Origin: Planctomycetota bacterium
GTDB lineage: Bacteria; Planctomycetota; UBA1135; UBA2386
Length of the DNA stretch: 64,000 nt
Direction of reading: 5' to 3'
Assembly: GCA_016713175.1 (NCBI GenBank)
Contig: JADJPQ010000026.1
Span: forward strand, 124,001-188,000
The position numbers and the translations under genes were made by a program. This document shows positions 52,793 to 62,211 of this stretch, in pieces (position 1 is the first letter of the stretch; each line of letters starts with the position of its first letter). The notes under the pieces are model-generated. The model was not told the origin of the DNA. It did no database searches and worked only from the letters and a program-made list of their open reading frames with translations.

Positions 52793-53734
52793 TCAGCCGG
52801 CGGCGCCTGGCTCGAGCCGGCGGAGGATCTCGTCGTAGAGCCGGAGACGTTCGGCGATGGCGTCGGCGCTTGTGTGGATTCGGTCAAGTTGCTGGTGCGG
52901 CAGCTGGGAGACGAAACGATACACGAGTGCGGCCATCGGGTCAGGTGCCGCGACGGAACGTTCCGCCGTCGCGAACTCGAGGCGATAACCCGCCCCGATC
53001 CGACGGTCGACCCGGACCCCATCGATGGCCACGAACGCCGGCCGTGGCTGCTGCGGGCAGGCCCGCAGTTCGAGACGGGCAGCGAGCCCGGGGGCGTCGA
53101 ACTGCAGCTCGAGGATCTGGGCATCGCCGTCGGCAGGCCCCTGCCGGCGGACCGAACACAACCGGGTCGTCGCCGCGATGGGCGCGACCGCCTGGGCGAC
53201 GGACAGCAGATGCGTCAGGGAATCGACGATCATTCCGGGCCCCGGCGCCGAAGGCGACAACCCCATCACCAGCGTCCGGACCGGCCGCTGCCGCCAATCC
53301 GGAACGATCTGATCGAACACGGGCAGCATGAACGGCCACTGACAGTTCTCCTCCAGCAGCACCCCGCGCTGCCGGAACCCGGCCACGACCTGCAGGCCAG
53401 CCGCCGCCTGCGCCGGCAGAACGAGCGGCTTTTCGCAGAGTGTCGGCAGGCCGCGGGCCAGGGCCACCTGCAAGAACGCCAGGTGGGTTTCCGGCGGCGA
53501 CGCCACAATCACGCCATCCAGATCGACGGTGCCAAGCTGGAACGGATCGGAAAGCGGCTGAACTGTATGTCCGAGGCGAGCCGCCAGTTCGGCAGCTTGC
53601 CGGTCACTGCGCGCCTGGTCGCGACCGAGAACGGCCACGATCCGGGCTCCGGCCCGTTCGGCGTGATCCGCCAGGAACGGCCCGAGGCCATTGCGCGTGC
53701 GCCCTGCGCCGACGATGCAAAGCCGTGGCCCCAC
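52793..53734 (-). CDS. Gfo/Idh/MocA family oxidoreductase (second)
   Basis: 313 aa from a GTG at 53734. Rossmann motif in LCIVGAGRTRNGLGPFLADH, VDLDGVIVASPPETHLAFLQ, and TLCEKPLVLPAQAA with the family Lys. The C-terminal part is diverged (MGLSPSAPGPGMIVDSLTHL), with a DSLTH motif replacing the usual D-x-x-x-H. It is not closely similar to the dehydrogenase at 49908. It probably pairs with the downstream radical SAM gene, 70 bases away. Confidence 0.85.
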   Translation of the reverse strand: MGPRLCIVGAGRTRNGLGPFLADHAERAGARIVAVLGRDQARSDRQAAELAARLGHTVQPLSDPFQLGTVDLDGVIVASPPETHLAFLQVALARGLPTLCEKPLVLPAQAAAGLQVVAGFRQRGVLLEENCQWPFMLPVFDQIVPDWRQRPVRTLVMGLSPSAPGPGMIVDSLTHLLSVAQAVAPIAATTRLCSVRRQGPADGDAQILELQFDAPGLAARLELRACPQQPRPAFVAIDGVRVDRRIGAGYRLEFATAERSVAAPDPMAALVYRFVSQLPHQQLDRIHTSADAIAERLRLYDEILRRLEPGAAG

Positions 53735-54196
53735 GCCCGCAGCCTAGGCGGCGGCCAAGAAAATGAAACCCAATGTCGGGTTCCTGACGCGTACGGCGTT
53801 CCTACTTGTCGTGGGCGGCTGAGCCCCCTGTCGCCCCAGGCTCGTTCTCCTGCCACGCCCCACCTGTCCGCACGTCCGCAACCACCGTGTTCCGCTCGCC
53901 GCCAACACGCACCAACCGGCACACCACGCCGCGCACGCATTCAGGCCACGCGCCCGCCTTCACCGGCAGCCATTGGCCACTTCGGAGCCGAGGGGACGAA
54001 GCACCCGTGATGCCCGAGCGTTCACCACGCCCGGAGCATCACGGGCTGCACTTTGCCGCATCCTGCCGGCATGTCACCGACCGAAACCACCGGAATGACC
54101 GGGTTGCAGGGCACATTTCCCAATTCGGCGAGGCCCGGTAGCATCCAGGGCGGGAGCGGTAGCCACCGCTCCGCAGAGGAAGCTCGGACCCGCCCC
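53735..54196. other. intergenic region without a recognisable gene
   Basis: 462 bases between divergent genes. Six-frame reading gives only Pro/Arg/His-rich frames with no conserved texture, start context or homologue that I recognise. It probably holds the promoters for the Gfo/Idh/MocA gene and the sigma-kinase operon. I found no confident -35/-10 pair or operator. Confidence 0.5.
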
Positions 54197-54760
54197 ATGG
54201 AACCAGAACCGCAGGCCGGGGATCTGTTCGATCGGATCCGCAACGGCGACCCCATCGCAGCGGACCAGCTCTTCCAATCGGTCCATGACGACTTGCGACG
54301 CGTCGCCGGCAAGATCGCGCGCCACGAGAAGGGTCGCACGATGCACGCCACCGTGCTGGTGCATGAGGTGTGGCTCCGGCTCTTCGCCTCGGGCCAGCGC
54401 GCCTACAACGACCGCTCGCACTTCATCCGTTGCGCGGCGAAAGCCATGCGGCAGATCCTGATCGACTACAAGCGCGCCAAGAAGGCCAGGAAGCGACCCC
54501 AGGACGCCGATCGGGTCAGCTTCGACATTCTGCTCGAGCAATTCGAAGAACGGTCCGGCGACCTGCTCGCCCTCGACGCCGCTCTCGAGCGACTGCGGCT
54601 TGCCCATCCGGATCTGGAGCAACTGATCGAACTGCGGTTCTTCGCCGGCCAGACCGAGAGCGAGTGCGCCCAGGCCCTGGGGGTCGTCGGGCGGACGATC
54701 CAACGCCGTTGGAAGATCGCCCAGGCCTATCTGAAGCACGAGCTGGAGCGCAATGACTGA
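54197..54760 (+). CDS. ECF-like sigma factor, TIGR02999 type
   Basis: 187 aa from the ATG at 54197. Region 2 has the characteristic LFQSVHDDLRRVAGKIARHE...TMHATVLVHEVWLRLF with DRSHFIRCAAKAMRQILIDY and KRAKKARKRP. Region 4 is HPDLEQLIELRFFAGQTESE and VGRTIQRRWKIAQAYLKHEL. This is the TIGR02999-type ECF group, frequent in planctomycetes and acidobacteria and commonly encoded beside a Ser/Thr kinase, as here. The kinase gene overlaps its end by 8 bases, so kinase control of sigma activity is plausible (inference). An upstream ATG at 54053 gives a non-conserved extension. Confidence 0.92.
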   Translation: MEPEPQAGDLFDRIRNGDPIAADQLFQSVHDDLRRVAGKIARHEKGRTMHATVLVHEVWLRLFASGQRAYNDRSHFIRCAAKAMRQILIDYKRAKKARKRPQDADRVSFDILLEQFEERSGDLLALDAALERLRLAHPDLEQLIELRFFAGQTESECAQALGVVGRTIQRRWKIAQAYLKHELERND

Positions 54761-57272
54761 CCCGCGCCAGACCATGATCCGGTCGCTGTTCGAGCGGGCC
54801 CTGGAGCTGCCGCCGCACGAACGACTGGCTTTCCTGCTGCAGCAATGCGGCGGCGACGACGCGCTGCGCCGCGAGATCCAGATGCTGCTGGACTCGGTGC
54901 CAACCGACGACTTCCTGGACCCACCGGCTGTGGTGCGGGTCGCGTTGCCCGACCAGATCGGGCCGTGGGCGATCCGCGGCGAACTGGGGCGCGGCAACCA
55001 CCCCGTCTGCCTGGCCCAACGCGACGACCAGGTGGTCGCGCTGAAGGTGCTGGCGCTCGCCACCGCCTCGCAGACGCTGCAGCAACGTTTCCTGCGCGAC
55101 GCCGCCAGTGCCCAGCGACTGCAGCACCCGCACATCGTCGCGGTCAAGGACAGCGGCAGCACCACCGAGCACGCCTGGATCGCGATGGATCTGATCGACG
55201 GCCACGACCTTGCGCGCGAGCTGAAGCTGCAGCTCGAGGACGCGCCGACGGTACCACGGCTGTTGCCTGACTTCGGTTCGCCCGACTGGTATCGCGCCGT
55301 GGCCAGGATCTGCGAGCAGGCCGCCAGCGCGCTCGGTTGTGCGCACGAGGGCGGCATCTGGCACCGCGACGTCAAACCGCAGAACCTGCTGCTCGACCGC
55401 CAGGGCAACGTGCTGCTGACCGACTTCGGGGTCGCTCGCGACACCCACGCCACGCGCCTGACCCGCACCGGCGAACTGGCCGGCACGCTGCACTACATGA
55501 GTCCGGAGCAGGCGCAGCAGGTCCACGGCCAGGATCTCGATCACCGGACCGACCTCTGGTCGCTCGGCGTCGTGCTGTACGAACTGCTGACGCTGGACGT
55601 GCCGTATCGCGGCGACACCGCCGTCGCGGTGCTGACCGCGATCCAGCGCGGTCGACCGCAGCCGATCCAGCGGCGCAACCCCGACGCCCCCGCCGCGTTG
55701 GCAGCGATCTGCGCGCGCGCCATGGCGTTCCATCGCGACGATCGCTATCCGTCGGCCGCGGCGATGGCGGCCGATCTGCGGCGCTTCCTGGTCGGCCAGC
55801 CGCCGGCGCCGGATCGCGGCGCCAGATTCCGGCCGCTGCTGCGGCATGTCCGGCAGCACCGGCGGCGGTACTCGATGCTGGGCGGCGCCGCGGCGATCGC
55901 CATGGCCGCGTGGGCCGCCGCCCCGTCGGTGCTCGCCAGTGGGCGCCAGTCGCAGGTCCGTCTGCTGGAGGAGGTCTGCGCACCGCAATCCTGGGAGAGC
56001 CTTTCCACGACCGAACTGCGACTTGCCGTGGTCGCCGCCGACCAACTGGCTGGCGCTCGGATCACCGCAGCAGAGGGGGCCGTAGTCGCCGCGTTCTCCG
56101 ACCGGCTCATGAAGCACCTGGCGGCCGGCAAGGACAGGGTCCGCAACCTGCTGCGACCCGACGCACCGGGCTCCCCGGAAAAAAACCAACAGGAGGCGGC
56201 ACGGCTGGCCAGCGCCCTGGTGACCGTGGCCCCCGACGACGACGAGCTGCGGAGCCTGTTGCCCCACGACCTCGACTCCGCCGCGGTCATGTTCGTCGTC
56301 AGCCAGTCCGACCGAGGCCCGCCCGCCGCCACGCGGTCCCTGCACATCGCCGCGATCGACACCGCCACGGGCAGCCGCACGCCGGGGCCGCAAGTGCCAG
56401 CCCGGACCGGAACCCACTTCGTCAAGCCCGGGCTATGGCGCTTCTCGATCGTCGAAGCCGGCAAGCCAGTCCGCGAGTACACGCGCATGCTGCGAGAACC
56501 GGCGACCCGCCATCGCATCGATGCGGCCGGCGAGCCGGCTGTGGATCCAGTGCCGATGATCGCCTTTGGCAGCGGGCGACTGACGATGCCAGCAGAAGCG
56601 CCGTGGCGCCCGCTCGCCGAGCCGATCGAGGTCGCGCCGTTCGAGATCGACCAGCACGAAGTCAGCAACCGCCAGTTCCTGCGCTTCGTGGACGCCACCG
56701 GGTCCCCGATCGACCGGCAGTGGTTCGACCTGATCCGCGCCGATGCCGAACTGCTCGATCGGCCGGCCGTGTTCGTCACCTTCGCCGCCGCCCAGGCCTA
56801 TGCCGAGTGGGTCGGCAAGCGCCTGCCGACCTGGCCCGAGTGGCTGGTCGCCTGTGGTGGTTGCACCAAGGAACAGCCATTCCCGTGGGGAACGCTCGGC
56901 CCCGACGGCCTGCGCGGCGCCGTCACCGGCAGTTTCCGTCCGAGCCTGCCCTGGGCTCTGGCACTCGAGGAGTATCGCGCCCACACCAGGAACGTCACCG
57001 ACGGCGCCGGCAGCAACCGCGAAGGCGGCCCGCTGCATCTGCTCGGCAACGTCGCCGAATGGACCGAGACGCCGGCGTGGTCGCCCGACCTGTCGGAACA
57101 CCGGGGGACCTGGACCTTGCTCGAGGCCTCGCACCTCGTCGCCGGGCGCAACTGGGCCCTCTCGAGCGTGCCGCGCTACGACAGCGCCGCGGCCTACGCC
57201 GAGATCAGTGAGATCACTCTCAGTCACTGCAACCACGGCCGCGGCTTCCGCTGCGCCAGGAGTCTGCCATGA
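54753..57272 (+). CDS. membrane Ser/Thr protein kinase with C-terminal FGE-sulfatase (SUMF1-type) domain
   Basis: 839 aa. Residues about 70-350 are a Hanks-type kinase: VVALKVL (Lys98), IWHRDVKPQNLLL (HRD 204-206), LLTDFGVARD (DFG 224-226) and HYMSPEQA. The Gly-rich loop is odd (GELGRGNHPVCLA, lacking the third Gly). A membrane helix lies near 375-393 (MLGGAAAIAMAAWAAAPSVL). A linker of about 200 residues leads to an FGE/SUMF1-like domain (about 610-838): FEIDQHEVSNRQFLRFVDAT, AQAYAEWVGKRLPTWPEWLV, LHLLGNVAEWTETP and the closing HGRGFRCARSL. Such FGE-like modules are usually extracytoplasmic binding or modification domains. The gene overlaps the sigma gene by 8 bases and the next gene by 4 bases, giving a likely sensor-kinase-sigma unit. 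Confidence 0.9.
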   Translation: MTDPRQTMIRSLFERALELPPHERLAFLLQQCGGDDALRREIQMLLDSVPTDDFLDPPAVVRVALPDQIGPWAIRGELGRGNHPVCLAQRDDQVVALKVLALATASQTLQQRFLRDAASAQRLQHPHIVAVKDSGSTTEHAWIAMDLIDGHDLARELKLQLEDAPTVPRLLPDFGSPDWYRAVARICEQAASALGCAHEGGIWHRDVKPQNLLLDRQGNVLLTDFGVARDTHATRLTRTGELAGTLHYMSPEQAQQVHGQDLDHRTDLWSLGVVLYELLTLDVPYRGDTAVAVLTAIQRGRPQPIQRRNPDAPAALAAICARAMAFHRDDRYPSAAAMAADLRRFLVGQPPAPDRGARFRPLLRHVRQHRRRYSMLGGAAAIAMAAWAAAPSVLASGRQSQVRLLEEVCAPQSWESLSTTELRLAVVAADQLAGARITAAEGAVVAAFSDRLMKHLAAGKDRVRNLLRPDAPGSPEKNQQEAARLASALVTVAPDDDELRSLLPHDLDSAAVMFVVSQSDRGPPAATRSLHIAAIDTATGSRTPGPQVPARTGTHFVKPGLWRFSIVEAGKPVREYTRMLREPATRHRIDAAGEPAVDPVPMIAFGSGRLTMPAEAPWRPLAEPIEVAPFEIDQHEVSNRQFLRFVDATGSPIDRQWFDLIRADAELLDRPAVFVTFAAAQAYAEWVGKRLPTWPEWLVACGGCTKEQPFPWGTLGPDGLRGAVTGSFRPSLPWALALEEYRAHTRNVTDGAGSNREGGPLHLLGNVAEWTETPAWSPDLSEHRGTWTLLEASHLVAGRNWALSSVPRYDSAAAYAEISEITLSHCNHGRGFRCARSLP

Positions 57273-58096
57273 CCACCACGACAACCCAGCGCCGCGGCGG
57301 CAATGCGCCGCCCGACCCGACGGCCGCAGCGTTCGCCGAACGGCTGCGCCGCATTGCCAGAGAGTCCGACCCGAAGCGCCGGCGGGCGATGAAGGTCCTC
57401 TACGACATCGACCTGCAGACCTGGTCGCCGGCCCTGCGGCCCAAGCGACCCGACCTGGCCTTTGCCATCGACCAGTTGCGCGTCTACCTGCCTTGGCGCA
57501 ATCGCCGTCGTGCGGCGCTCGCCTTGCGCGGTCGCGACTTCCATCGCCTGCAGGAAGACGGGCAATGGACGGCGGAAGCGAGCCTGGTGGCGCCGCACTT
57601 TCGCCGCGTGCTGTGCCAGGCCGCCGGTCAGGGCAAGGGCAAGGACAAGAACGCCTGGGATCGCGAACTGCTGGCCTCGTCGTTCTGCCGCTTCGCCTGC
57701 GGTGATCTGCAGTTCGAAACCAAGGGCAAACAGGGGCCGCCCGAGGACGGCGTGCCCGACGGCGCGATGTTCTTCTGCTTCACTGAAGCGGCGCTGTACT
57801 TCGCCAGTCTCGGCCTCGATCGGGCGTTCTGGCTCGAGCTGCTGCCGACGTTCGTCGTCGGCACCGAGCTGTTCGTGCACCACTGCTGGAGCGGCCGCGG
57901 TCGCTGTGTCGACGACTACGGTCCGCGCTTCGTCAAGCAGCACACGCTGACCGACCCGGGCATGACCGAACTGCGGCGGTCGCTCGCCGCGCTGCCCGCC
58001 GAGCAGTGGGTCCGCCGTTTCAACGCCTTGTGTGCGCTCGGTCTGACCACCGAAGCCACCTCCATCCGCCCCGACGAACTCCCCGAACTGGACTGA
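57269..58096 (+). CDS. protein of unknown function in the sigma-kinase operon (275 aa)
   Basis: 275 aa, overlapping the kinase-FGE gene by 4 bases (ATGA). No signal peptide or membrane helix. The N-terminal part is basic (DPKRRRAMKVLYDIDLQTWS). The centre has aromatic-rich segments (AMFFCFTEAALYFASLGLDR, AFWLELLPTFVVGTELFVHH) and a loop WSGRGRCVDDYGPRFVKQHT. Cys residues at several places could bind metal, but no standard motif is visible. I know no family. Its tight coupling suggests it is a target or effector of the kinase. Confidence 0.75.
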   Translation: MTTTTTQRRGGNAPPDPTAAAFAERLRRIARESDPKRRRAMKVLYDIDLQTWSPALRPKRPDLAFAIDQLRVYLPWRNRRRAALALRGRDFHRLQEDGQWTAEASLVAPHFRRVLCQAAGQGKGKDKNAWDRELLASSFCRFACGDLQFETKGKQGPPEDGVPDGAMFFCFTEAALYFASLGLDRAFWLELLPTFVVGTELFVHHCWSGRGRCVDDYGPRFVKQHTLTDPGMTELRRSLAALPAEQWVRRFNALCALGLTTEATSIRPDELPELD

Positions 58097-58099
58097 GCC

Positions 58100-58498
58100 A
58101 TGGCGACCACCCAAGTCACCTACAAGTGCTTCAAGCGCAACGCCAACAACTCCTTCGACGAAGCCACCGACACCGAGCCCGCCAACCGGCTGGTCGACCT
58201 GCTGCGCACGTTGGACAACACGGCCGCCGTGACCAGCACGGCGCCGCCGTGGCAACAGAACGATCTGCTGCATTACCACCTGCGCCAGGTCATCGCGGCG
58301 CTCGAGGCCGCCGGCACCAACGACACCGGCATGCGGGTCGACCTGACGCGGCGCTATGAGTCGATCTGGAATCCGATCATCAAGAAGTGGGTTCCGGTCG
58401 ACGATGGCGGCAGTCTGCACTTCCCGCTGGTGCTGACCGCCGAGTCCGAGACGCCCGAGACCCCCGCCTCGTTCTACCTGCAGATCAGCTGCAACTGA
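58100..58498 (+). CDS. small protein of unknown function, end of the sigma-kinase operon
   Basis: 132 aa starting 3 bases after the preceding stop. The predicted fold alternates strand and helix: TQVTYKCFKRNANNSFDEAT, NDLLHYHLRQVIAALEAAG, then MRVDLTRRYESIWNPIIKKW and LHFPLVLTAESETPETPASF ending LQISCN. No signal peptide. No family recognised. A following stretch of 74 bases separates it from the metallophosphoesterase gene, so it closes the operon. Confidence 0.7.
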   Translation: MATTQVTYKCFKRNANNSFDEATDTEPANRLVDLLRTLDNTAAVTSTAPPWQQNDLLHYHLRQVIAALEAAGTNDTGMRVDLTRRYESIWNPIIKKWVPVDDGGSLHFPLVLTAESETPETPASFYLQISCN

Positions 58499-58572
58499 GC
58501 CGCCCCGGCGGGCGCGCGGATTGTCGGCGGGTTGGCGGCCCCCTCACGGACCGCATGCTACGGTGATCCACC

Positions 58573-60537
58573 ATGCATCGCGTGCTCTCCCCGTTGCTCG
58601 CCATTCTGGCGACCGGCCTGCCGGCCCAGGCCCCGCAGATCCACACCAGCCGCACGGCGGGCAAGGAGCTGCTGCGTCTGCCCAAGACCGACGAGGCCTT
58701 CGGCTTCGTCGTGTTCGGCGACCGCACCGGCGGCCCGCCCGACGGCATCAAGGTGCTCGCGCAGGCCGTCGCCGACACCAACCTGCTCGACCCCGACCTC
58801 GTGTTCACCGTCGGCGACCTGGTCAACGGCTACAACACGACGCCGCAGTGGCTGCTGCAGGCCGCCGAATACAAGGGCGCGATGCAGAAGCTGCGGATGC
58901 CGTGGTATCCGGTCGCGGGCAACCACGACATCTACTGGCGCGGCGCCGGCAAGCCGCCGGGCGAACACGAAGGCGACTACGAACAGCACTTCGGGCCGCT
59001 GTGGTACGCGATCGAACACAAACAATGCTGGTTCATCGCCCTCTACAGTGACGAGGGCGACCCGGCGACCGGCGAGAAGGACTTCAGCAAGCCGGCGGCG
59101 CAGAAGATGAGCGAGGCGCAGTTCAGCTGGCTGGCGGAAACCCTGCAGCAGGCCAAGGGCGCGCGGCACGTGTTCTTGTTCCTGCATCACCCGCGTTGGG
59201 TGCAGAGCCGTGGCTACGGCGACGACTGGCAGCGCGTGCACGAACTGCTGGCCAAGGCCGGCAACGTCACGGCGGTGTTCGGCGGTCACATCCACCGGAT
59301 GCGCTTCGATGGCGTGCGCGATGGCATCCAGTACTACACGGTGGCATCGGTCGGCGCCTACCTCGAGATGGAGGCGCCGCGCGCCGGCTACCTGCACGAG
59401 TTCCATGTCGTCACCGTGCGGCCACAGGGGATCACCGTCGCGGCGTTGCCGGTCGGCACCGTGCTCGATCCGCAGCAGATCACCGGCGAGCTCAGCGAAG
59501 ACGTCGAGCACGTGCACGAACGACTGCGACCGACGTATGTCGCGATCCCCGACGTCGATGCGCACGGCGGCATCGACGGGCTGCTGGAGATGACGTTCAC
59601 CAACCCCGGGGAGCGCCCGATCGAGCTGACCATCGTGCCGCTGAACGAAGCGCCGATGGTGTTCGCGCCCGACCACGCGCACCTGACGCTGGCGCCGGGT
59701 GCGTCGGCACCGGCGACGCTGCACGTGCATCGCGAAGGCGACCACGGGCACCCGTTCGCCGGCTTCGAGCTGCCGCGATTCGAACTGCGCTGCGACTACC
59801 TGGCGGAAGGTGTCCGGATCGGACTGCCGAAGAAGGAATACGAAGTGATGCTGGCGCCGCCGGCCAAGCCTCACATCGCCGGCCAGGGGCCCGGCGCGTT
59901 GCAGCTCGACGGCAAGAAGGGCTGCCTCGAGCTCGCCAGCCAGCGACTGGCGTTGCCGGACGGACCGTTCACGGTGCAGGCGAGGATCCGCGCGCGGGAC
60001 TACCAGGGCCGCCGCGGTCTGGCGTCGAAGATGCAGAGCAGCGAGTTCGGGCTGATGGTCAGCGACGGCAAGGTCGAGTTCCTGGTGCATCTCGATGGCA
60101 AGTACGCGACGGCCGAGACCACTGCGCCGGTGCTGCAGGTCGACACCTGGCATCACGTCGCCGGTGTGTTCGATGGCGCCGAGCTGCGGGCCTATGTCGA
60201 TGGCAGGTTGGTCGCCAGGAAGGCCGGCAAGGGCGTGCGGACGCGCAATGAACTGCCGCTGATCCTCGGCGGCGATCCGGATGGCGCCGGCAAGCGGGTG
60301 TCGTTCGTCGATGGGCTGATCGACGAGGTGATGATCTCGATCGGGGCGCTGTGGACCGGCGACACCTTCGAGGTGCCGGCGGTGCTGCCGCCGGCGGATG
60401 CGACGACCGTGCTGCGCCTGCCGTTCGATCGCGAATCGGGCACTGCGCTGCCGTGGTGCCTGGACAGCTCGGCGAACGGCGCGCATCCGCGGCGCCATCC
60501 CGGCGCGACCGTGACGGCAACCAACTCGGCTCGCTGA
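58573..60537 (+). CDS. secreted metallophosphoesterase with C-terminal LamG-like domain
   Basis: 654 aa from the ATG at 58573 with signal peptide (VLSPLLAILATGLPAQA). A calcineurin-like phosphoesterase occupies about 40-290 with the metal-site blocks VVFGDRTGG, FTVGDLVNG, PVAGNHDIYWRG, FLFLHHPRW and VFGGHIHRM, all ligands present (the second block has GDLVNG). A middle beta region (about 330-430) precedes a LamG/concanavalin-like domain (about 445-600: GPFTVQARIRARDYQGRRGL, DTWHHVAGVFDGAELRAYVD). Likely a surface phosphohydrolase binding a polysaccharide; substrate unknown. It converges with the beta-propeller gene, 21 bases apart. Confidence 0.92.
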   Translation: MHRVLSPLLAILATGLPAQAPQIHTSRTAGKELLRLPKTDEAFGFVVFGDRTGGPPDGIKVLAQAVADTNLLDPDLVFTVGDLVNGYNTTPQWLLQAAEYKGAMQKLRMPWYPVAGNHDIYWRGAGKPPGEHEGDYEQHFGPLWYAIEHKQCWFIALYSDEGDPATGEKDFSKPAAQKMSEAQFSWLAETLQQAKGARHVFLFLHHPRWVQSRGYGDDWQRVHELLAKAGNVTAVFGGHIHRMRFDGVRDGIQYYTVASVGAYLEMEAPRAGYLHEFHVVTVRPQGITVAALPVGTVLDPQQITGELSEDVEHVHERLRPTYVAIPDVDAHGGIDGLLEMTFTNPGERPIELTIVPLNEAPMVFAPDHAHLTLAPGASAPATLHVHREGDHGHPFAGFELPRFELRCDYLAEGVRIGLPKKEYEVMLAPPAKPHIAGQGPGALQLDGKKGCLELASQRLALPDGPFTVQARIRARDYQGRRGLASKMQSSEFGLMVSDGKVEFLVHLDGKYATAETTAPVLQVDTWHHVAGVFDGAELRAYVDGRLVARKAGKGVRTRNELPLILGGDPDGAGKRVSFVDGLIDEVMISIGALWTGDTFEVPAVLPPADATTVLRLPFDRESGTALPWCLDSSANGAHPRRHPGATVTATNSAR

Positions 60538-60558
60538 GGCCAGCGGCGGCAGTCGCCG

Positions 60559-62122
60559 TCACAGCGTCACCGACTGCAGCGCATGGCTCGCCGCGACCCC
60601 GAACGGTGCCGCCGGATCGATCACGCCGAGCTGCCAGTACAATGACGTTCCCGCGGGCCACCCCGGCAACCAGTTCGTCGTCAGCGACCACGCGCCCTGC
60701 GCATCGAGCAGCGCACTGACGGTGCCATCGACCGTCGGCACCAGCGTGCCCCCGAACAGCGGCACATTGCCGGCGCCGAAGCCGACCACGAGCACCCCGA
60801 ACGCGCCGGGCCGGCCGTTCTGCAGCGCCAGCGTCACATCATTGCCGGGCGTCAGCGTGCCGCGCCCGGAGAGCGCCGGCACTCCGTTCGTGCCGGCAAT
60901 CCCACCACCGAGCTGCGTCCACGGACTCGGCGAACGGAATGCGCGCAGGAATGTGCCGATCCCCGCCACCACCAGCGTGCCATCGACGCCCAGCACCGGC
61001 CCGCCGATGTTGATGTTCGTCACCGGCACCGACCAGCGCAGCGTCAGATCCGGATCGAACGAGTCTGCCGGTGCCAAACCCGCCATTCGAGACGAACACC
61101 CGGCCGTCGGCATCGATCGCAAAGCGCGTCGTCGAGTAGCCAAGCGCCGTCGGATACGTGTTCATCACCGCACCGGTCCCCGGATCCAGTCGTGTCAGGA
61201 TCTCGCCCGGCTGCATCATGTAGACCGAACCGTCCTTGCCGACGCCGTACTCGGCGCCAGCCCCCGGCATCGACGGCACCGCCCAGCGCTGCACGAAGCC
61301 GCTGCCGGTGTCGGTGAACGCATAGAAGAAATCCACCGCCGCATTGTTCTGCGCGCGGTTGTAATAGACCGTGCCATCGGGGCCGACCATCGGCGTGTGC
61401 TGGCTCAGGAATCCGGTCATCACCGGGCTCGCATACTGGAAGACACCGGTCGTCAGGTCGAACCGCTTGATCACATTGCCGCCCGGCGCCGCATCGGCCA
61501 CATACACCGCGTCGGCGAACACCGCCGCCCCGCAGTTGCCGGAGACCGAACCCAGCCGTGGCGCCGTCCACACCGTGCTGCCGTCGGTCGCGCGGATCCG
61601 CCAGATCGTCCGGAACGACGCGACGATCAGATCGCCATCGGGCGCGAACACCACACCGTCATAGGCGCCGGCATCGATCGACGCGGCCGACACCCAGCCC
61701 GGCGCACCGCTGGCCTGGTCATAGGCGTGCACGCGCGCCGACACCGACGCCCCATTGCCGGCCCGCGATGCGTAGACCCGCCCCTGGCTGGTGCCGAGGA
61801 TCCACGTCGTCCAATCCCCGGTGTTGAACGGCACGTTCGCGGTCCACAGGATCGAACCGGTATCCAGGTCCTGCGCGACGATCGGCGAGCCGTTCGGTTC
61901 GCCGCCCGGCGGGAAGCCCGTCTGCCGCACCGTGAACAACCGGCGGCCGGCGGTCACCGGCTGCCAGGCGATGATCGAATTCGGCGCACTGTTCCACAAC
62001 ACCGTCGCCGCGCGCGGACCGAACTCCGCCGCCTGACCGTTGCGCTGCGAATTGCCGCCCGAGTTCGTCCAGTCCTGCGCGACCAGGGAAACCGACCACA
62101 CCACCAACAGCAACGTTCGCAT
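60559..62122 (-). CDS. secreted PQQ-like beta-propeller protein, frame interrupted by one extra base
   Basis: Starts at the ATG at 62122 with a signal peptide (MRTLLLVVWSVSLVAQD). The first 345 residues show repeated PQQ/Kelch-like blades: AQDLDTGSILWTANVPF, VFAPDGDLIVASFRTIWRIR, MVGPDGTVYYNRAQ, AIDADGRVFVSNGG. At about 61080 this frame turns into Arg/Ala-rich nonsense. The blade pattern continues in the next frame (DPDLTLRWSVPVTNINIGGP, GVDGTLVVAGIGTFLRAF) and ends in a planctomycete C-terminal module (TLVPTVDGTVSALLDAQGAW, GTSLYWQLGVIDPAAPFGVA). The span is 1564 bases, one over a multiple of three. Removing one base from the minus-strand GGGTTT (61081-61076) restores about 520 aa. Confidence 0.75.
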
Positions 62123-62211
62123 GGGGAGCCTCGGGGCGCAGCGTCCCGCCGAGGCGAGCTGCTGACAATCCCCGACTTGCGTGGCGGTCCTGAGCCTCTA
62201 CGCTGCCGCGG

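Noticed and set aside
53806..54141. Possible small gene in the 462-base gap
   Set aside because: The frame is His/Pro/Arg-rich with no recognisable domain and no ribosome-binding site, and an opposite-strand frame of similar quality overlaps it.
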